A DNA stretch of 34,561 nucleotides from Myxococcales bacterium (lineage in GTDB: Bacteria > Myxococcota_A > UBA9160 > UBA4427). A model generated the notes under the pieces. It did not search any database. It had not been told where the DNA came from and saw only the letters and a list, made by a program, of their open reading frames with translations. Of the stretch, positions 6,283-15,036 are shown piece by piece (positions within the stretch are counted from its first letter, which is position 1; each line of letters begins with the position of its first letter). Location: NCBI GenBank assembly GCA_012960035.1, contig DUBZ01000030.1, positions 1 to 34,561 of the forward strand. The letters are read 5' to 3'. The position numbers and the translations under genes were made by a program.

Positions 6283-8598
6283 CTAGCGACGCGCTGGCGA
6301 CACTTGGTTTGCGCCGCGGGCCTTCGTTTCGAACCGCCTAACATCGAATTTCCTGGCGTAGACCGTGTCACCGTCCCGCACTTGCTGCTCGGTCACGTTC
6401 ACCATGAAGCGGCGCTCGTCGACGCGCACTTTGTAGGGACCGAGTGATTCCACGCGGCCGGTCAAGTGAGCGCTTCGCAGTTCGACCGGGTTGGCGTACG
6501 GAACGCGAATGCGAATGCGTCCCGCGTCGTTCGCCCTGGCCGCACCGCGCCACTGAAACCGCCGTCCCGCGGGCGTCTCGAGCGGCAGTTTCACCGTCAT
6601 CTGACGGGCCGGCTCCGACTGCAACTCGATGACGGCGCCCGGTACAAATTCGAACAGCTTGTAGGGAGCGAAGTGCTCCTCGTCGTCACCGAACATGCTC
6701 AACATCCCGATGCCGCCTACGGGTCCCTCGGTCAGCAGCCGAAAACGTCCGAGTTGCGGGACTCCTTCATAAAACCCGCCGTCGTTTTCATGTAGACGTA
6801 CCAGCATTGACGTCTTGTGCCGTGACAAGGAGTCGGCGGCAGTCGCGACGTAACGCGCCGACAGCGTTTCCATCAAGTGTTCCGCACGACGCTCATGATT
6901 GCTGTCCATGAATCGCATGAGGGCATCGAAGTTTTCCTGGCCGATGTAGGGACCAAAAGGGTCGGCCGGCGTCGCACGTTGTCCCGAGTAGTGAAGTGCA
7001 TGGCCCAACGCGATGTGGGCGACGATTCCGTAAGTCGGCCGTGTCAACGCCCCGGGCGTACATCGACCTTCCTCGTCCGTCGCTTCGGCGACCAACTTTG
7101 CAAAGCGCATCTGACTGCCTGGGATCGACAACAGCGCGGTGTCGATTTCGTCGAGATCACCTTGGATGCCGTGCATCGCGAGGCCAACGAGCGGTGCGTA
7201 AAACCCGCTGATGGTGGGCGCCAGAAGTGCCGACGCAAGGATCGTCACGATGACACTCTGCCGACCCGCAAAAACCCCGCGCGCTTCAATTCGCCTAGCC
7301 ACTTCAAACAGAATCAACGCAAAGCCGACACAGCCCGCCGGCGCAAAGTCGTACGCATAGCGAACCTGCCCGAAGGCGAGGTAGCCGAACAGCAGCGTCC
7401 AACCCGCGAGAAACCAGCCGACGAAGTCTTTGTTGGACGAACGAGCCAAGCGGAAGAACGCCAGAGGAACCAGGGGAAGCAGATAAACAAGTGCGCCCAT
7501 GCGCGCATGTGCGACGGACAGGCTGTAAGCGCCTTCCCCCCAAAAGATCGGAAGCTGTTCGACGACGGTTTCGGTGTAGCCGTCGCTCGCACCTAAAAAC
7601 TGCAAACCCGTTTGCAGACCCGTAAACACGCCGGGAAGCATGAGAGCGATTCCCGCCACAGGAACAGCCAACAGGACGAGTCGCACCAGACCGCCCGTCG
7701 AATCACTTCTCGGATAGTGCTTGGCCAAGGTTCCGTTCGCCAAACACAGTACGGCGTAGCTCCCATAGAGAAGGACGTGAAGCTTCGACAATTCAACCGC
7801 GGCAAAGGGACCCGCCGCGCCATCCCCCATCCAAGCCACAATGGGCAAGATCAGCAGGGTGCTCGCCAGCGCGCTCAGTCCAAGCGCCCGCGACAGCCGC
7901 GCATTCCCGATCGAACTCGCGACCCAAATCAATACCGCGTCGCCGGGGAGCAAATACAAAAGACTTCCCGTCCACGTCAGCATCATTGCCGCCCGAAGCA
8001 GCGCGAGCAGCATCATCACCGTGGCCAGGTCCCCGGGGCGTCCGGCCGCGATCTGCAGAACGCGCGTGAAACACAAGACGAGACAACTGCCGAGCAGGCC
8101 CGCGAGCGCATGATGGTCGAAGTTCCCCAGCTGGCCGTAGTTGATGCAGATCGGAATCAGGGCATAGAGGGCAGCCGCGATCAGGCCGACTCGCACCGAT
8201 GCGACCCAGCGCCCCAACGCCACAATCGGGAAGACGGATAGCGAGGCGAGGAATACGGGAACCCACGCGGCGACTCGCTCGAACGACGCAACGTCACTTC
8301 CGAAAAGCCGTGCAACCCCGGCAGTCGTCCAGTCGAGGAGCGGAGGATGAGGAATTCGAGCGCCGTCGGGATAGTTGATGCACGGGTCAAAGCGCAGCAA
8401 GTCGGGGAATTCCAGGAAGCTATAGAGCGCGCGCCGCGCGTGATAAAAGGCGTCGCCAACCGCGAACACCACCTCGCCATCCGGCAACAGGACCCGCTCG
8501 AAGTCGAGACTTCGGGCGACAAACGCGGCTACGAACACCGCGAGCAGACCGAACTGCTCCCGCCGACTGAGCGGCCTGCCCTGCGCGTCCAAATTCAT
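6283..8598 (-). CDS. STT3/PglB-like membrane oligosaccharyltransferase homologue (GT66 clan), WWDYG motif not conserved
   Basis: This 771-residue polytopic protein has about a dozen membrane segments, then a soluble C-terminal domain from about residue 475. Several GT66 features are present: an acidic first loop (GDAFYH, D49), FDPCINYPDG followed by PPLLDW (69-90), GNFDHHA (D161), a TIXE-like TVVE (344-347), and an arginine before the last membrane helix (R413). In STT3 proteins the soluble domain carries WWDYG, which reads the Asn-X-Ser/Thr acceptor. Here the aligned stretch (about 521-535) reads YGIVAHIALGHALHY, so the aspartate and both tryptophans are gone, although the following RATPADPFG block matches. 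It may transfer glycan to a different acceptor or be a divergent lipid-linked glycosyltransferase. A GTG directly precedes the ATG at 8598. It diverges from hisH. Confidence 0.72.
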   Translation of the reverse strand: MNLDAQGRPLSRREQFGLLAVFVAAFVARSLDFERVLLPDGEVVFAVGDAFYHARRALYSFLEFPDLLRFDPCINYPDGARIPHPPLLDWTTAGVARLFGSDVASFERVAAWVPVFLASLSVFPIVALGRWVASVRVGLIAAALYALIPICINYGQLGNFDHHALAGLLGSCLVLCFTRVLQIAAGRPGDLATVMMLLALLRAAMMLTWTGSLLYLLPGDAVLIWVASSIGNARLSRALGLSALASTLLILPIVAWMGDGAAGPFAAVELSKLHVLLYGSYAVLCLANGTLAKHYPRSDSTGGLVRLVLLAVPVAGIALMLPGVFTGLQTGLQFLGASDGYTETVVEQLPIFWGEGAYSLSVAHARMGALVYLLPLVPLAFFRLARSSNKDFVGWFLAGWTLLFGYLAFGQVRYAYDFAPAGCVGFALILFEVARRIEARGVFAGRQSVIVTILASALLAPTISGFYAPLVGLAMHGIQGDLDEIDTALLSIPGSQMRFAKLVAEATDEEGRCTPGALTRPTYGIVAHIALGHALHYSGQRATPADPFGPYIGQENFDALMRFMDSNHERRAEHLMETLSARYVATAADSLSRHKTSMLVRLHENDGGFYEGVPQLGRFRLLTEGPVGGIGMLSMFGDDEEHFAPYKLFEFVPGAVIELQSEPARQMTVKLPLETPAGRRFQWRGAARANDAGRIRIRVPYANPVELRSAHLTGRVESLGPYKVRVDERRFMVNVTEQQVRDGDTVYARKFDVRRFETKARGANQVSPARR

Positions 8599-8723
8599 CA
8601 CCGGGAAGATAGGCCCGAGCGCAGCAATTCCAACATTCGACTTCTCATTGATTCGTAGACATATTGCCGACGGACATCGCCGAGATCCAAGCCGCCCCGC
8701 GGCGACGGTGCTAAACCCTGTGC

Positions 8724-9344
8724 GTGATCACGATCCTCGACTACGGAGCTGGCAATTTGCGCAGCGTGCAGCGCGCGTGCCGTGCGCTCGGAATGGACTC
8801 GACTGTGGTGCAGACCCCCGAAGGCTTGCGCAACGCCGAGCGCATCATCTTTCCCGGCGTGGGCGCGGCACCCGCCGCGATGGACAACCTGAATCGCCTG
8901 GGTGTGGTGGACGCCCTCGTCGAAGCCGTTCGATCCGGGGTCCCCACCCTCGGCATCTGCGTGGGTGCCCAGGTCGCCCTCGACCGCTCAGACGAAGGCG
9001 ACGTCAAGTGCATCGGACTGATGGCCGGGGACACGCGACTTTTCAATCTCCCCGATCCAGCGCTCAAGGTGCCGCACATCGGTTGGAACGAGGTTCGCGT
9101 GGTGCGCCCGCACCCGCTGCTCGAGGGCCTGAAGCAAGGCGACGAGTTCTACTTCGTTCATTCCTATTTTCTGGATCCAAAAAGCTCGGACCACGTCTAC
9201 AGCACGACCGACTACGGCTCCAACTTCGCGTCCGCGATCGGCCAGGACAATTTCTTCGCAACTCAATTCCACCCGGAAAAGAGCGGGCGTTTCGGTCTTG
9301 AGCTGCTCAAGCGCTTTGCCACATGGGAGGGCACACCATGTTGA
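8724..9344 (+). CDS. hisH: Imidazole glycerol phosphate synthase, glutaminase subunit
   Basis: HisH hydrolyses glutamine and passes ammonia to HisF, which makes imidazole-glycerol phosphate and AICAR in histidine biosynthesis. The class I amidotransferase triad is complete: C79 (GICVGAQ), H183 and E185 (QFHPEKSG). The oxyanion segment PGVG (44-47) and the KVPHIGWNEV block are also HisH-like. The 206 residues match the usual length. The start is GTG at 8724, since MITILDYGAGN is the canonical N-terminus. The nucleophile elbow reads GICVGAQ instead of the common GICLGMQ. The stop codon overlaps the hisF start by seven bases, so the two are translationally coupled. No other his gene lies in the window. 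Confidence 0.92.
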   Translation: MITILDYGAGNLRSVQRACRALGMDSTVVQTPEGLRNAERIIFPGVGAAPAAMDNLNRLGVVDALVEAVRSGVPTLGICVGAQVALDRSDEGDVKCIGLMAGDTRLFNLPDPALKVPHIGWNEVRVVRPHPLLEGLKQGDEFYFVHSYFLDPKSSDHVYSTTDYGSNFASAIGQDNFFATQFHPEKSGRFGLELLKRFATWEGTPC

Positions 9345-10117
9345 GCAAGCGTGTGGTGTCCTGCTTCGACGTGCGCGACGGCAAGCTCGTCAAGAGTGTC
9401 AAGTTTGTCGACACCAAAGAAATCGGCGAGGTCCTGGGTCGCGCGAAGGAATACTACGACGACGGTCTCGACGAACTCGTAATGTACGACATCACCGCGT
9501 CGAGCGATCACCGCAACATCATGCTCGACACGGTTGAAACAATCGCGAGTGAAATATTTATTCCGTTTTCAGTCGGTGGCGGTATTCGTTCGGTCGAAGA
9601 TGCGACGTCGTTGCGTTGGGCCGGAGCGGAAAAGATCAACGTGAACACGGCGGCCGTCGAGCGACCCGAGTTGATCGCCGAAATCTCGCACGCGGTGGGC
9701 GCGCAAAGTACGATCCTGTCGATCGACGTCCTGCGCGTGCCGGGTGACCCGCGCTTTCCTTCCGGCTTCGAGATCGTGACCCACGGCGGTCGCAATCACA
9801 CCGGACGCGATGCAATCGCGTGGTCCCGCGAGGGAGAACGACTCGGCGCCGGCGAACTGGTTGTGAATTCCATCGATGCAGACGGCACCAAGGATGGCTA
9901 CGACATCGAACTCACCCGCGCCGTCGCCGAAGCCGTCGGGGTTCCCGTGATTGCGTCGGGGGGTGCAGGCAAACCTGAACATCTTTACGACGTCCTCACT
10001 GAAGGGGGCGCAGACGCGGCGCTGATTGCCTCAATGGTCCACTACGGCGAATACAAGGTCAGCGAACTCAAGCGCTATCTCGACGGTCGGGGCATCAAGA
10101 TGAGGATGAACTACTGA
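9338..10117 (+). CDS. hisF: Imidazole glycerol phosphate synthase, cyclase subunit
   Basis: HisF is a (beta/alpha)8 barrel that uses ammonia from HisH to cyclise PRFAR. Both catalytic aspartates are in place: D11 (CFDVRDG) and D130 (SIDVLRV). Phosphate-binding blocks are also seen: VGGGIRS, NVNTAAV, NSIDADGTKDGYD and ASGGAGK. ATG at 9338 is preferred because GGGAGG sits seven bases upstream and the protein then starts MLSKRVVSCFDV like its homologues; another ATG at 9323 lies upstream of that site. The 259 residues match the family. The catalytic residues argue for the histidine-pathway enzyme and against the WbuZ-type paralogue of glycan amidation. Transcription probably ends in the 144-base gap before the aldolase gene. 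Confidence 0.93.
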   Translation: MLSKRVVSCFDVRDGKLVKSVKFVDTKEIGEVLGRAKEYYDDGLDELVMYDITASSDHRNIMLDTVETIASEIFIPFSVGGGIRSVEDATSLRWAGAEKINVNTAAVERPELIAEISHAVGAQSTILSIDVLRVPGDPRFPSGFEIVTHGGRNHTGRDAIAWSREGERLGAGELVVNSIDADGTKDGYDIELTRAVAEAVGVPVIASGGAGKPEHLYDVLTEGGADAALIASMVHYGEYKVSELKRYLDGRGIKMRMNY

Positions 10118-10261
10118 ATTGGCAAACCAAGCTGTGATTTGAGATCGTGATGCCTCAGGCGATTCGACGGCTGCAAAACAAATCAAATCCTCGAGCTCTC
10201 GCGCCCCATTCCAAGTTTAAACTTCGAGTTCGGAAATCGTTCCGTAAAGGATGGATAACCA

Positions 10262-11341
10262 ATGGCAAGCAGCAGCATGAAACCTGGCGTCGTTACCGGT
10301 GAGCGATATCGGGACTTTGTCTCCGCGGCCAAAGAAGGCGGCTATGCGCTTCCCGCGGTGAACGTCACCAGTACGTCTACCTTGAACTGCGCGCTCGAAG
10401 CCGCCTCGAAGTCACAGTCGGACATCATTGTTCAACTCAGCAACGGCGGTGCTCAATTTTACGCCGGCAAAGGCATTCGAGAGTCGTTCACCGCGAAGGT
10501 CCTCGGAGCCGTTTCCGCCGCGCGACACATTCACTTACTCGCCGAACACTACGGCGTCTGCGCAGTCCTCCATACAGACCACGCGAATCGCGAACTCATT
10601 CCTTGGGTCGAGGCCTTGATCGAACACGGAGAATCATTTCACAAAGAAACCGGCGGTCCGCTCTACAGCTCTCACATGATCGACCTCTCGGCAGACGACA
10701 TCGAATTCAACTTGTCGGAATGCGAACGCCTGCTGACCCGCATGGCCAAAGTCGACATGAGCATTGAGATCGAACTCGGGGTGACCGGGGGCGAAGAAGA
10801 CGGCGTAGGCGTCGACATCGACGAGAGTGCAGACAATTCGAAACTCTACACCCAACCCGAAGACGTCTTGCAGGCGTATGAACGCTTGAGCCCGCTCGGA
10901 CATTTTTCGGTCGCCGCATCATTTGGAAATGTTCACGGGGTTTACAAGCCGGGCAACGTCAAGCTTCGACCCGAGATCCTGAAGAACAGTCAGGCGCTCA
11001 TCGTCGAAAAGTTTGGCGCAACCTCGAACCCGCTGAATCTCGTTTTTCATGGCGGGTCGGGTTCCGAAAAAGAGAAGATCACCGAAGCCGTCAGCTACGG
11101 CGTCTTCAAGATGAACATCGACACCGACACTCAGTTTGCGTACTCCGCCCCGATCAAGAAGTACGTTGAGACGAACGGCCGCGCATTCGAGCATCAGATC
11201 GATCCGGACGATGGCACGCCGTACAAGAAGCTCTACGACCCACGCAACTGGACGCGTGACTGCGAAAACAACATGGCGGAACGCCTGATCGAGGCTTTCA
11301 AGGACCTGGGTTCGTACGGCAAATCCATCGCGAGTCGCTAG
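10262..11341 (+). CDS. fba: Class II fructose-bisphosphate aldolase (FbaA type)
   Basis: This zinc enzyme interconverts fructose 1,6-bisphosphate with dihydroxyacetone phosphate and glyceraldehyde 3-phosphate. The 359 residues equal the length of the E. coli FbaA (class IIA) type. The LHTDH motif supplies catalytic D106 and zinc ligand H107. Further ligands are in GNVHGVYKPGN and VFHGGSGS, and the EIELGVTGGEEDGV loop is class IIA-like. AAAGGA lies about ten bases before the ATG. A perfect 12-base palindrome (AAGTTTAAACTT, 10213-10224) lies in the leader and might be a regulator site. The gene precedes a TonB receptor, and a PPi-type phosphofructokinase lies two genes away on the other strand, so two neighbouring glycolytic steps sit close together but not in one operon. 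Confidence 0.95.
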   Translation: MASSSMKPGVVTGERYRDFVSAAKEGGYALPAVNVTSTSTLNCALEAASKSQSDIIVQLSNGGAQFYAGKGIRESFTAKVLGAVSAARHIHLLAEHYGVCAVLHTDHANRELIPWVEALIEHGESFHKETGGPLYSSHMIDLSADDIEFNLSECERLLTRMAKVDMSIEIELGVTGGEEDGVGVDIDESADNSKLYTQPEDVLQAYERLSPLGHFSVAASFGNVHGVYKPGNVKLRPEILKNSQALIVEKFGATSNPLNLVFHGGSGSEKEKITEAVSYGVFKMNIDTDTQFAYSAPIKKYVETNGRAFEHQIDPDDGTPYKKLYDPRNWTRDCENNMAERLIEAFKDLGSYGKSIASR

Positions 11342-11430
11342 TCGCGAATTCTCGATGGTCACTTTTGCAGTAAGGCCACCGGTTCGTTCAGCAGCCGCCC
11401 TCATTCTCAACACCCGAAAAGAGAAGCACG

Positions 11431-13524
11431 ATGTCCCCTTATCTCCTGGACCGTCACGCCGCGCGCGCCGGTTTATGCGTCGCGCTGGCGCTTTTATTTT
11501 CGCTCGGCACGGGCGTCGCCGTTCACGCAGAAGAACCTGTAGAGGACGAACCCATCGAACGCATCACGATCATTGGGACGCGCGCGGAAAAAAGCTGGCT
11601 CGAAACGCCCGCAAGCGTATCGGTCGTTCATGAAGAAAAAATTCAGCGCGCTCAGCTTCAGCTGACCCTTGGCGAGTCGATCGGAAACTTGCCCGGCGTC
11701 TTCGTGCAGAATCGATCGAACTTCTCCCAAGACGCGCGCATTTCAATCCGCGGGTTTGGCGCTCGCACGCCCTTCGGCATTCGCGGGATCAAGCTCATCG
11801 TCGACGGCATCCCGCTTACCCTCCCCGATGGCCAAGGCCAAGTCGATAGCCTCGATTTCTCGACCGCAGAACGCATCGAAGTCCTGCGCGGCCCTGCCGC
11901 TTCACTGTATGGAAGTGCGGCCGGTGGCGTGATCGCCATCACGAGCAAACGCGGCACCGAGGATTCATACGCGCGCGCGCGCACAAACGTCGGCTCCTAC
12001 GGGTTTCGCAGTTACCAGGGGCAGGCCGCGGGGAGCGTCGACGACTGGAGCTATTCGATCGGACTCTCCCACAGCCAGCTCGATGGCTATCGCGATCACA
12101 GCGATGCAAAAAACGACATCCTCCTCAACGTGAAGTTCCACGTCGACATCGACGAGCAAACCGACATGACGGTGCTCGTCAATCATGTGGACGCTCCCAA
12201 GGCCAATGATCCAGGTGGCCTGACCGCCGATGAGTTAAAGGCGGACCGCCGCGGCGCGAACCCTCGCAACATCGACATGAAGAGCGGCGAAGCGCTCGAA
12301 AACACGACCCTTGGGATGGTTTTACAACACGCCTTCAACGAACAACACGAGACGACCCTCACGAACTATTACACCTGGCGTGACTTTAACGGCCGTATCC
12401 CCTCGACGAGCCGTGGCCGCATCGACATCGACCGATTCTTTCTTGGCGGCAGCGCGAAGCACGTTTACACGGACACGATCTTCGGCTTCGACAATCGGCT
12501 GACGACCGGCATCGAAGCCGGCGAGCAGTCCGACGACCGCGAGCAGCGCGCGATCGACCGGATGACGGGTGCCGTTGGAGCCCTCGCCCTTTCAGAAGTT
12601 CAAACGGTGACGACCCTCGGCGCATTTATCCAGAACGAGGTCCAGGTGGTGCCCAACGTCGAAGTCTCGGCCTCCATGCGATACGACTGGGTTCGGTTCG
12701 ACACGAACGACAACTTCAGCACCAATGGCGACGACTCCGGCAACCGAAACTTCAAAGAATGGAGCTTTGCCGGCACCGTGCTCTGGAGCCCTTGCCCCAT
12801 CGCGAACCCGTTCTTCCGCATTGCGACTGCGTTCGAAACGCCAACGACCACTTCGTTCGCCAACCCCGCTCCGGACGGCGGGGGGCTCAACCCAGACCTC
12901 GATGCGCAGACGTCCATCCACTACGAACTGGGGAGCAAGGGTGTCTTGGCAGACCGCCTTCGCTACGAGGCCAGCGTCTTCTACATTCGCGTAAAAGACG
13001 AGCTCCTGCCCTACACCCAGGACTTCACGACATTCTACGAAAACGCAAGCAGCTCGGATCGCATCGGTTTTGAGCTGGGTCTTAAAGCGCAGCTTCATCG
13101 CGACCTCTCGGCCGCGCTCAACTACACCCATTCCAAATTCGAGTTCGACAAGTTCACCGATGGCAATGACAACCGCTTCAACGGCAAACGGATCCCCGGT
13201 GTGCCCGAGAACGTTGTGAGCTTTGAAATCGACTACCAAAGCGTGCTCGGCCCATTCGCGAGCTTCGAAGTTCAGTACGTCGACGAACGCGACGCCGACA
13301 ATGGCAACACGGCCAAGGCCAAGGATTACGTCGTGGCAAACCTACGGGCGGGCTACAGCCAAGACTTCCGCGACTTCACCCTGACCGCTTTCGGTGGAGT
13401 CAACAACCTCACTGGCCAGAACTACATCGACAACCTGCGAATCAACGACAACAACGCGCGCTTCTTCGAGCCCGCGGCCAGCCGCAACTACCACGGCGGC
13501 GCGTCAGTCTCGTACCACTTCTAG
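11431..13524 (+). CDS. TonB-dependent outer-membrane receptor
   Basis: The 697-residue protein has a signal peptide ending near residue 33 (VAVHA-EEP) and a possible TonB box in the following ERITIIG. The plug domain spans about residues 50-175 (LGESIGNLPGVFVQ, ISIRGFGAR, VDGIPLTLPDGQ, IEVLRGPAASLYGSAAGGVI). A 22-strand barrel should fill the rest and ends in the aromatic VSYHF typical of outer-membrane proteins. There is no N-terminal signalling domain, so it is not a FecA-type transducer. Such receptors import ferric siderophores, haem, cobalamin or sugars; the ligand is not evident. It lies 89 bases after the aldolase gene with no TonB/ExbBD or ABC transporter nearby, and converges with the phosphofructokinase gene 29 bases away. 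Confidence 0.92.
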   Translation: MSPYLLDRHAARAGLCVALALLFSLGTGVAVHAEEPVEDEPIERITIIGTRAEKSWLETPASVSVVHEEKIQRAQLQLTLGESIGNLPGVFVQNRSNFSQDARISIRGFGARTPFGIRGIKLIVDGIPLTLPDGQGQVDSLDFSTAERIEVLRGPAASLYGSAAGGVIAITSKRGTEDSYARARTNVGSYGFRSYQGQAAGSVDDWSYSIGLSHSQLDGYRDHSDAKNDILLNVKFHVDIDEQTDMTVLVNHVDAPKANDPGGLTADELKADRRGANPRNIDMKSGEALENTTLGMVLQHAFNEQHETTLTNYYTWRDFNGRIPSTSRGRIDIDRFFLGGSAKHVYTDTIFGFDNRLTTGIEAGEQSDDREQRAIDRMTGAVGALALSEVQTVTTLGAFIQNEVQVVPNVEVSASMRYDWVRFDTNDNFSTNGDDSGNRNFKEWSFAGTVLWSPCPIANPFFRIATAFETPTTTSFANPAPDGGGLNPDLDAQTSIHYELGSKGVLADRLRYEASVFYIRVKDELLPYTQDFTTFYENASSSDRIGFELGLKAQLHRDLSAALNYTHSKFEFDKFTDGNDNRFNGKRIPGVPENVVSFEIDYQSVLGPFASFEVQYVDERDADNGNTAKAKDYVVANLRAGYSQDFRDFTLTAFGGVNNLTGQNYIDNLRINDNNARFFEPAASRNYHGGASVSYHF

Positions 13525-13553
13525 CAGTTGGCCCGGGTGCCCCGAGCGACGCG

Positions 13554-14747
13554 TCAGAATTGCTCGATCGTCGGCAGCTCACCAATGAGAGGCGCGAGAT
13601 AGGTTCTAAAACTCGGATCGATATCGCAGTCGTCCACGATGTATTCCAGTGGAAGCGTGCGGGTCTTGCCCGCAACATCACTCAGTTCGACCCTTTCGTA
13701 CTTCACCTCGTAGGGCGAGTCGCTGACGCGCTGAATCGCGATCGAACCATTCTCTACGCCCTGCACCGCCAGGTCTGCGGCGACGCGCGCCGAGGCGCGC
13801 GCCTCGCGCTGGTCGACTTCGCTCAAGCATCCCGCGAACGACCGTTGCAAATAGCCGAAGGTGTCGGCACGAACACGAAGCTTTTCGCCCAGGCGCTCCT
13901 TCACCAACGCGACGAGATAGTCGCCAAGCGCGCCAGTTCCCGACAACTGCACGTTACCGTGCGCATCGGTTTCAACGTTCTCCGCGAGCTTTGCAGTGAT
14001 CGACTCCCCACTGCTGTCGTGGATCCCTTCAGATATGGCCACGATGCAGCGACCGTGCTTCGCGTAGACCCGGTCTACGTCGGCTGTGAACTTGTCGAGA
14101 TCGAACGCGACTTCGGGCACGTAGATCAGGTGCGGACCGTCGCCATCCCGAGTGCGCGCCATCATGCTTGCCGCGGTCAAGAACCCAGCATGCCTGCCCA
14201 TGATGATGTCGAGCTTGATGCCAGGCAGCGCTGCATTGTCGAGTTGGTCTCCCATGAATGCCTGAGCGACAAAGCGCGCGGCGGACGGAAAGCCCGGGGT
14301 GTGGTCGTTGCATTCGAGATCGTTGTCGATGGTCTTTGGAATATGGAAGGCCCGCAGTTCGTATCCGTCTTGTCGCGCCATCTCGTTTACGATGCGCGCG
14401 GTATCCGAGCTGTCGTTGCCACCAATGTAAAAGAAGTATCGGACGTCGTTTTCGGCGAATCGATCGAAGATCTTCTTGCAATAGGCTTGGTCGGGTTTGT
14501 CGCGACTGCTCCCCAAACCGGACGACGGCGTGTTGGCGATCCGGTCTAGGCGGTCCTGTGGGATATCGGTCAGATCAATGAAGTCGTTGTTCACGATGCC
14601 GCGCACGGCGTGGTGCGCGCCGAGGATCTTGCCAACCGCATCGCAGCCCCGAAGCCCTTCGATGCAGCCCACGAGGCTTTGGTTGATGACTGCAGTCGGT
14701 CCACCCGACTGCCCGATGACGGCGTTTCCGGCCAATGTCTTGGTCAT
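13554..14747 (-). CDS. pfp: 6-phosphofructokinase, probably pyrophosphate-dependent
   Basis: The enzyme phosphorylates fructose 6-phosphate at C1. The residues that separate donor types point to pyrophosphate: PKTIDND (137-143) carries the lysine typical of PPi enzymes where ATP enzymes have PGTIDND, and the donor loop reads GGNDSSDTA (109-117), with aspartate where ATP enzymes have the glycine of GGDGS. The first loop position is Asn111 in place of the usual Asp. Other family blocks are GQSGGPTAVIN (12-22), IIMGRHAG and a late FGYLQRS. The 397 residues fit a single-subunit PPi or mixed-substrate clade. PPi enzymes are reversible, so together with the nearby class II aldolase this could serve both glycolysis and gluconeogenesis. 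The start at 14747 is preceded by AGAGAGA. Donor specificity is inferred. Confidence 0.88.
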   Translation of the reverse strand: MTKTLAGNAVIGQSGGPTAVINQSLVGCIEGLRGCDAVGKILGAHHAVRGIVNNDFIDLTDIPQDRLDRIANTPSSGLGSSRDKPDQAYCKKIFDRFAENDVRYFFYIGGNDSSDTARIVNEMARQDGYELRAFHIPKTIDNDLECNDHTPGFPSAARFVAQAFMGDQLDNAALPGIKLDIIMGRHAGFLTAASMMARTRDGDGPHLIYVPEVAFDLDKFTADVDRVYAKHGRCIVAISEGIHDSSGESITAKLAENVETDAHGNVQLSGTGALGDYLVALVKERLGEKLRVRADTFGYLQRSFAGCLSEVDQREARASARVAADLAVQGVENGSIAIQRVSDSPYEVKYERVELSDVAGKTRTLPLEYIVDDCDIDPSFRTYLAPLIGELPTIEQF

Positions 14748-15036
14748 GGAAGCTCGATCTCTCTTCGGTTGAATTTGAATAACAGGAACATACGTGACTG
14801 CCCTGACGTCGTCTATCCACCACTCTGGGCGCTGGCGTCACGGGGCTCCGCCTACACGTGTCGAAGCTTCTATCGAGACTTCAGTGTTGCGTGATAGTCT
14901 TTGCGGTTGTCGCATCGTTCTTATCTCGAAAGCGCACATCTACTGGCCTCGCACGATCACCGAGAATTTCCATGAACATGGCTTTCTGCTCGCAATCGAA
15001 GTCCCTTGAACCGCGCCGTCTCCATCGAGGACTGCG
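14748..15036. other. Divergent intergenic region, pfp / MMPL transporter
   Basis: These 289 bases separate divergent genes and should hold both promoters. I found no convincing -35/-10 pair, long inverted repeat or small coding frame. A GAGG sequence at 15027-15030 serves as ribosome-binding site for the TTG start at 15037. Confidence 0.5.

Noticed and set aside
8724..10117. hisH-hisF as the ammonia-supplying pair of an O-antigen sugar amidation system (as in Pseudomonas wbp clusters)
   Set aside because: The wbp genes 10 kb away made this tempting, but HisF keeps both histidine-pathway aspartates (CFDV and SIDV) and the phosphate loops, and no WbpG-type amidotransferase is present.
10213..10224. 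Palindrome AAGTTTAAACTT in the aldolase leader as an operator
   Set aside because: A 12-base palindrome alone is too weak to call a site; it is mentioned in the gene entry only.
13560..14549. 329-codon plus-strand frame opposite phosphofructokinase
   Set aside because: The opposite strand encodes a full-length enzyme with all motifs; the plus frame shows no recognisable domain.
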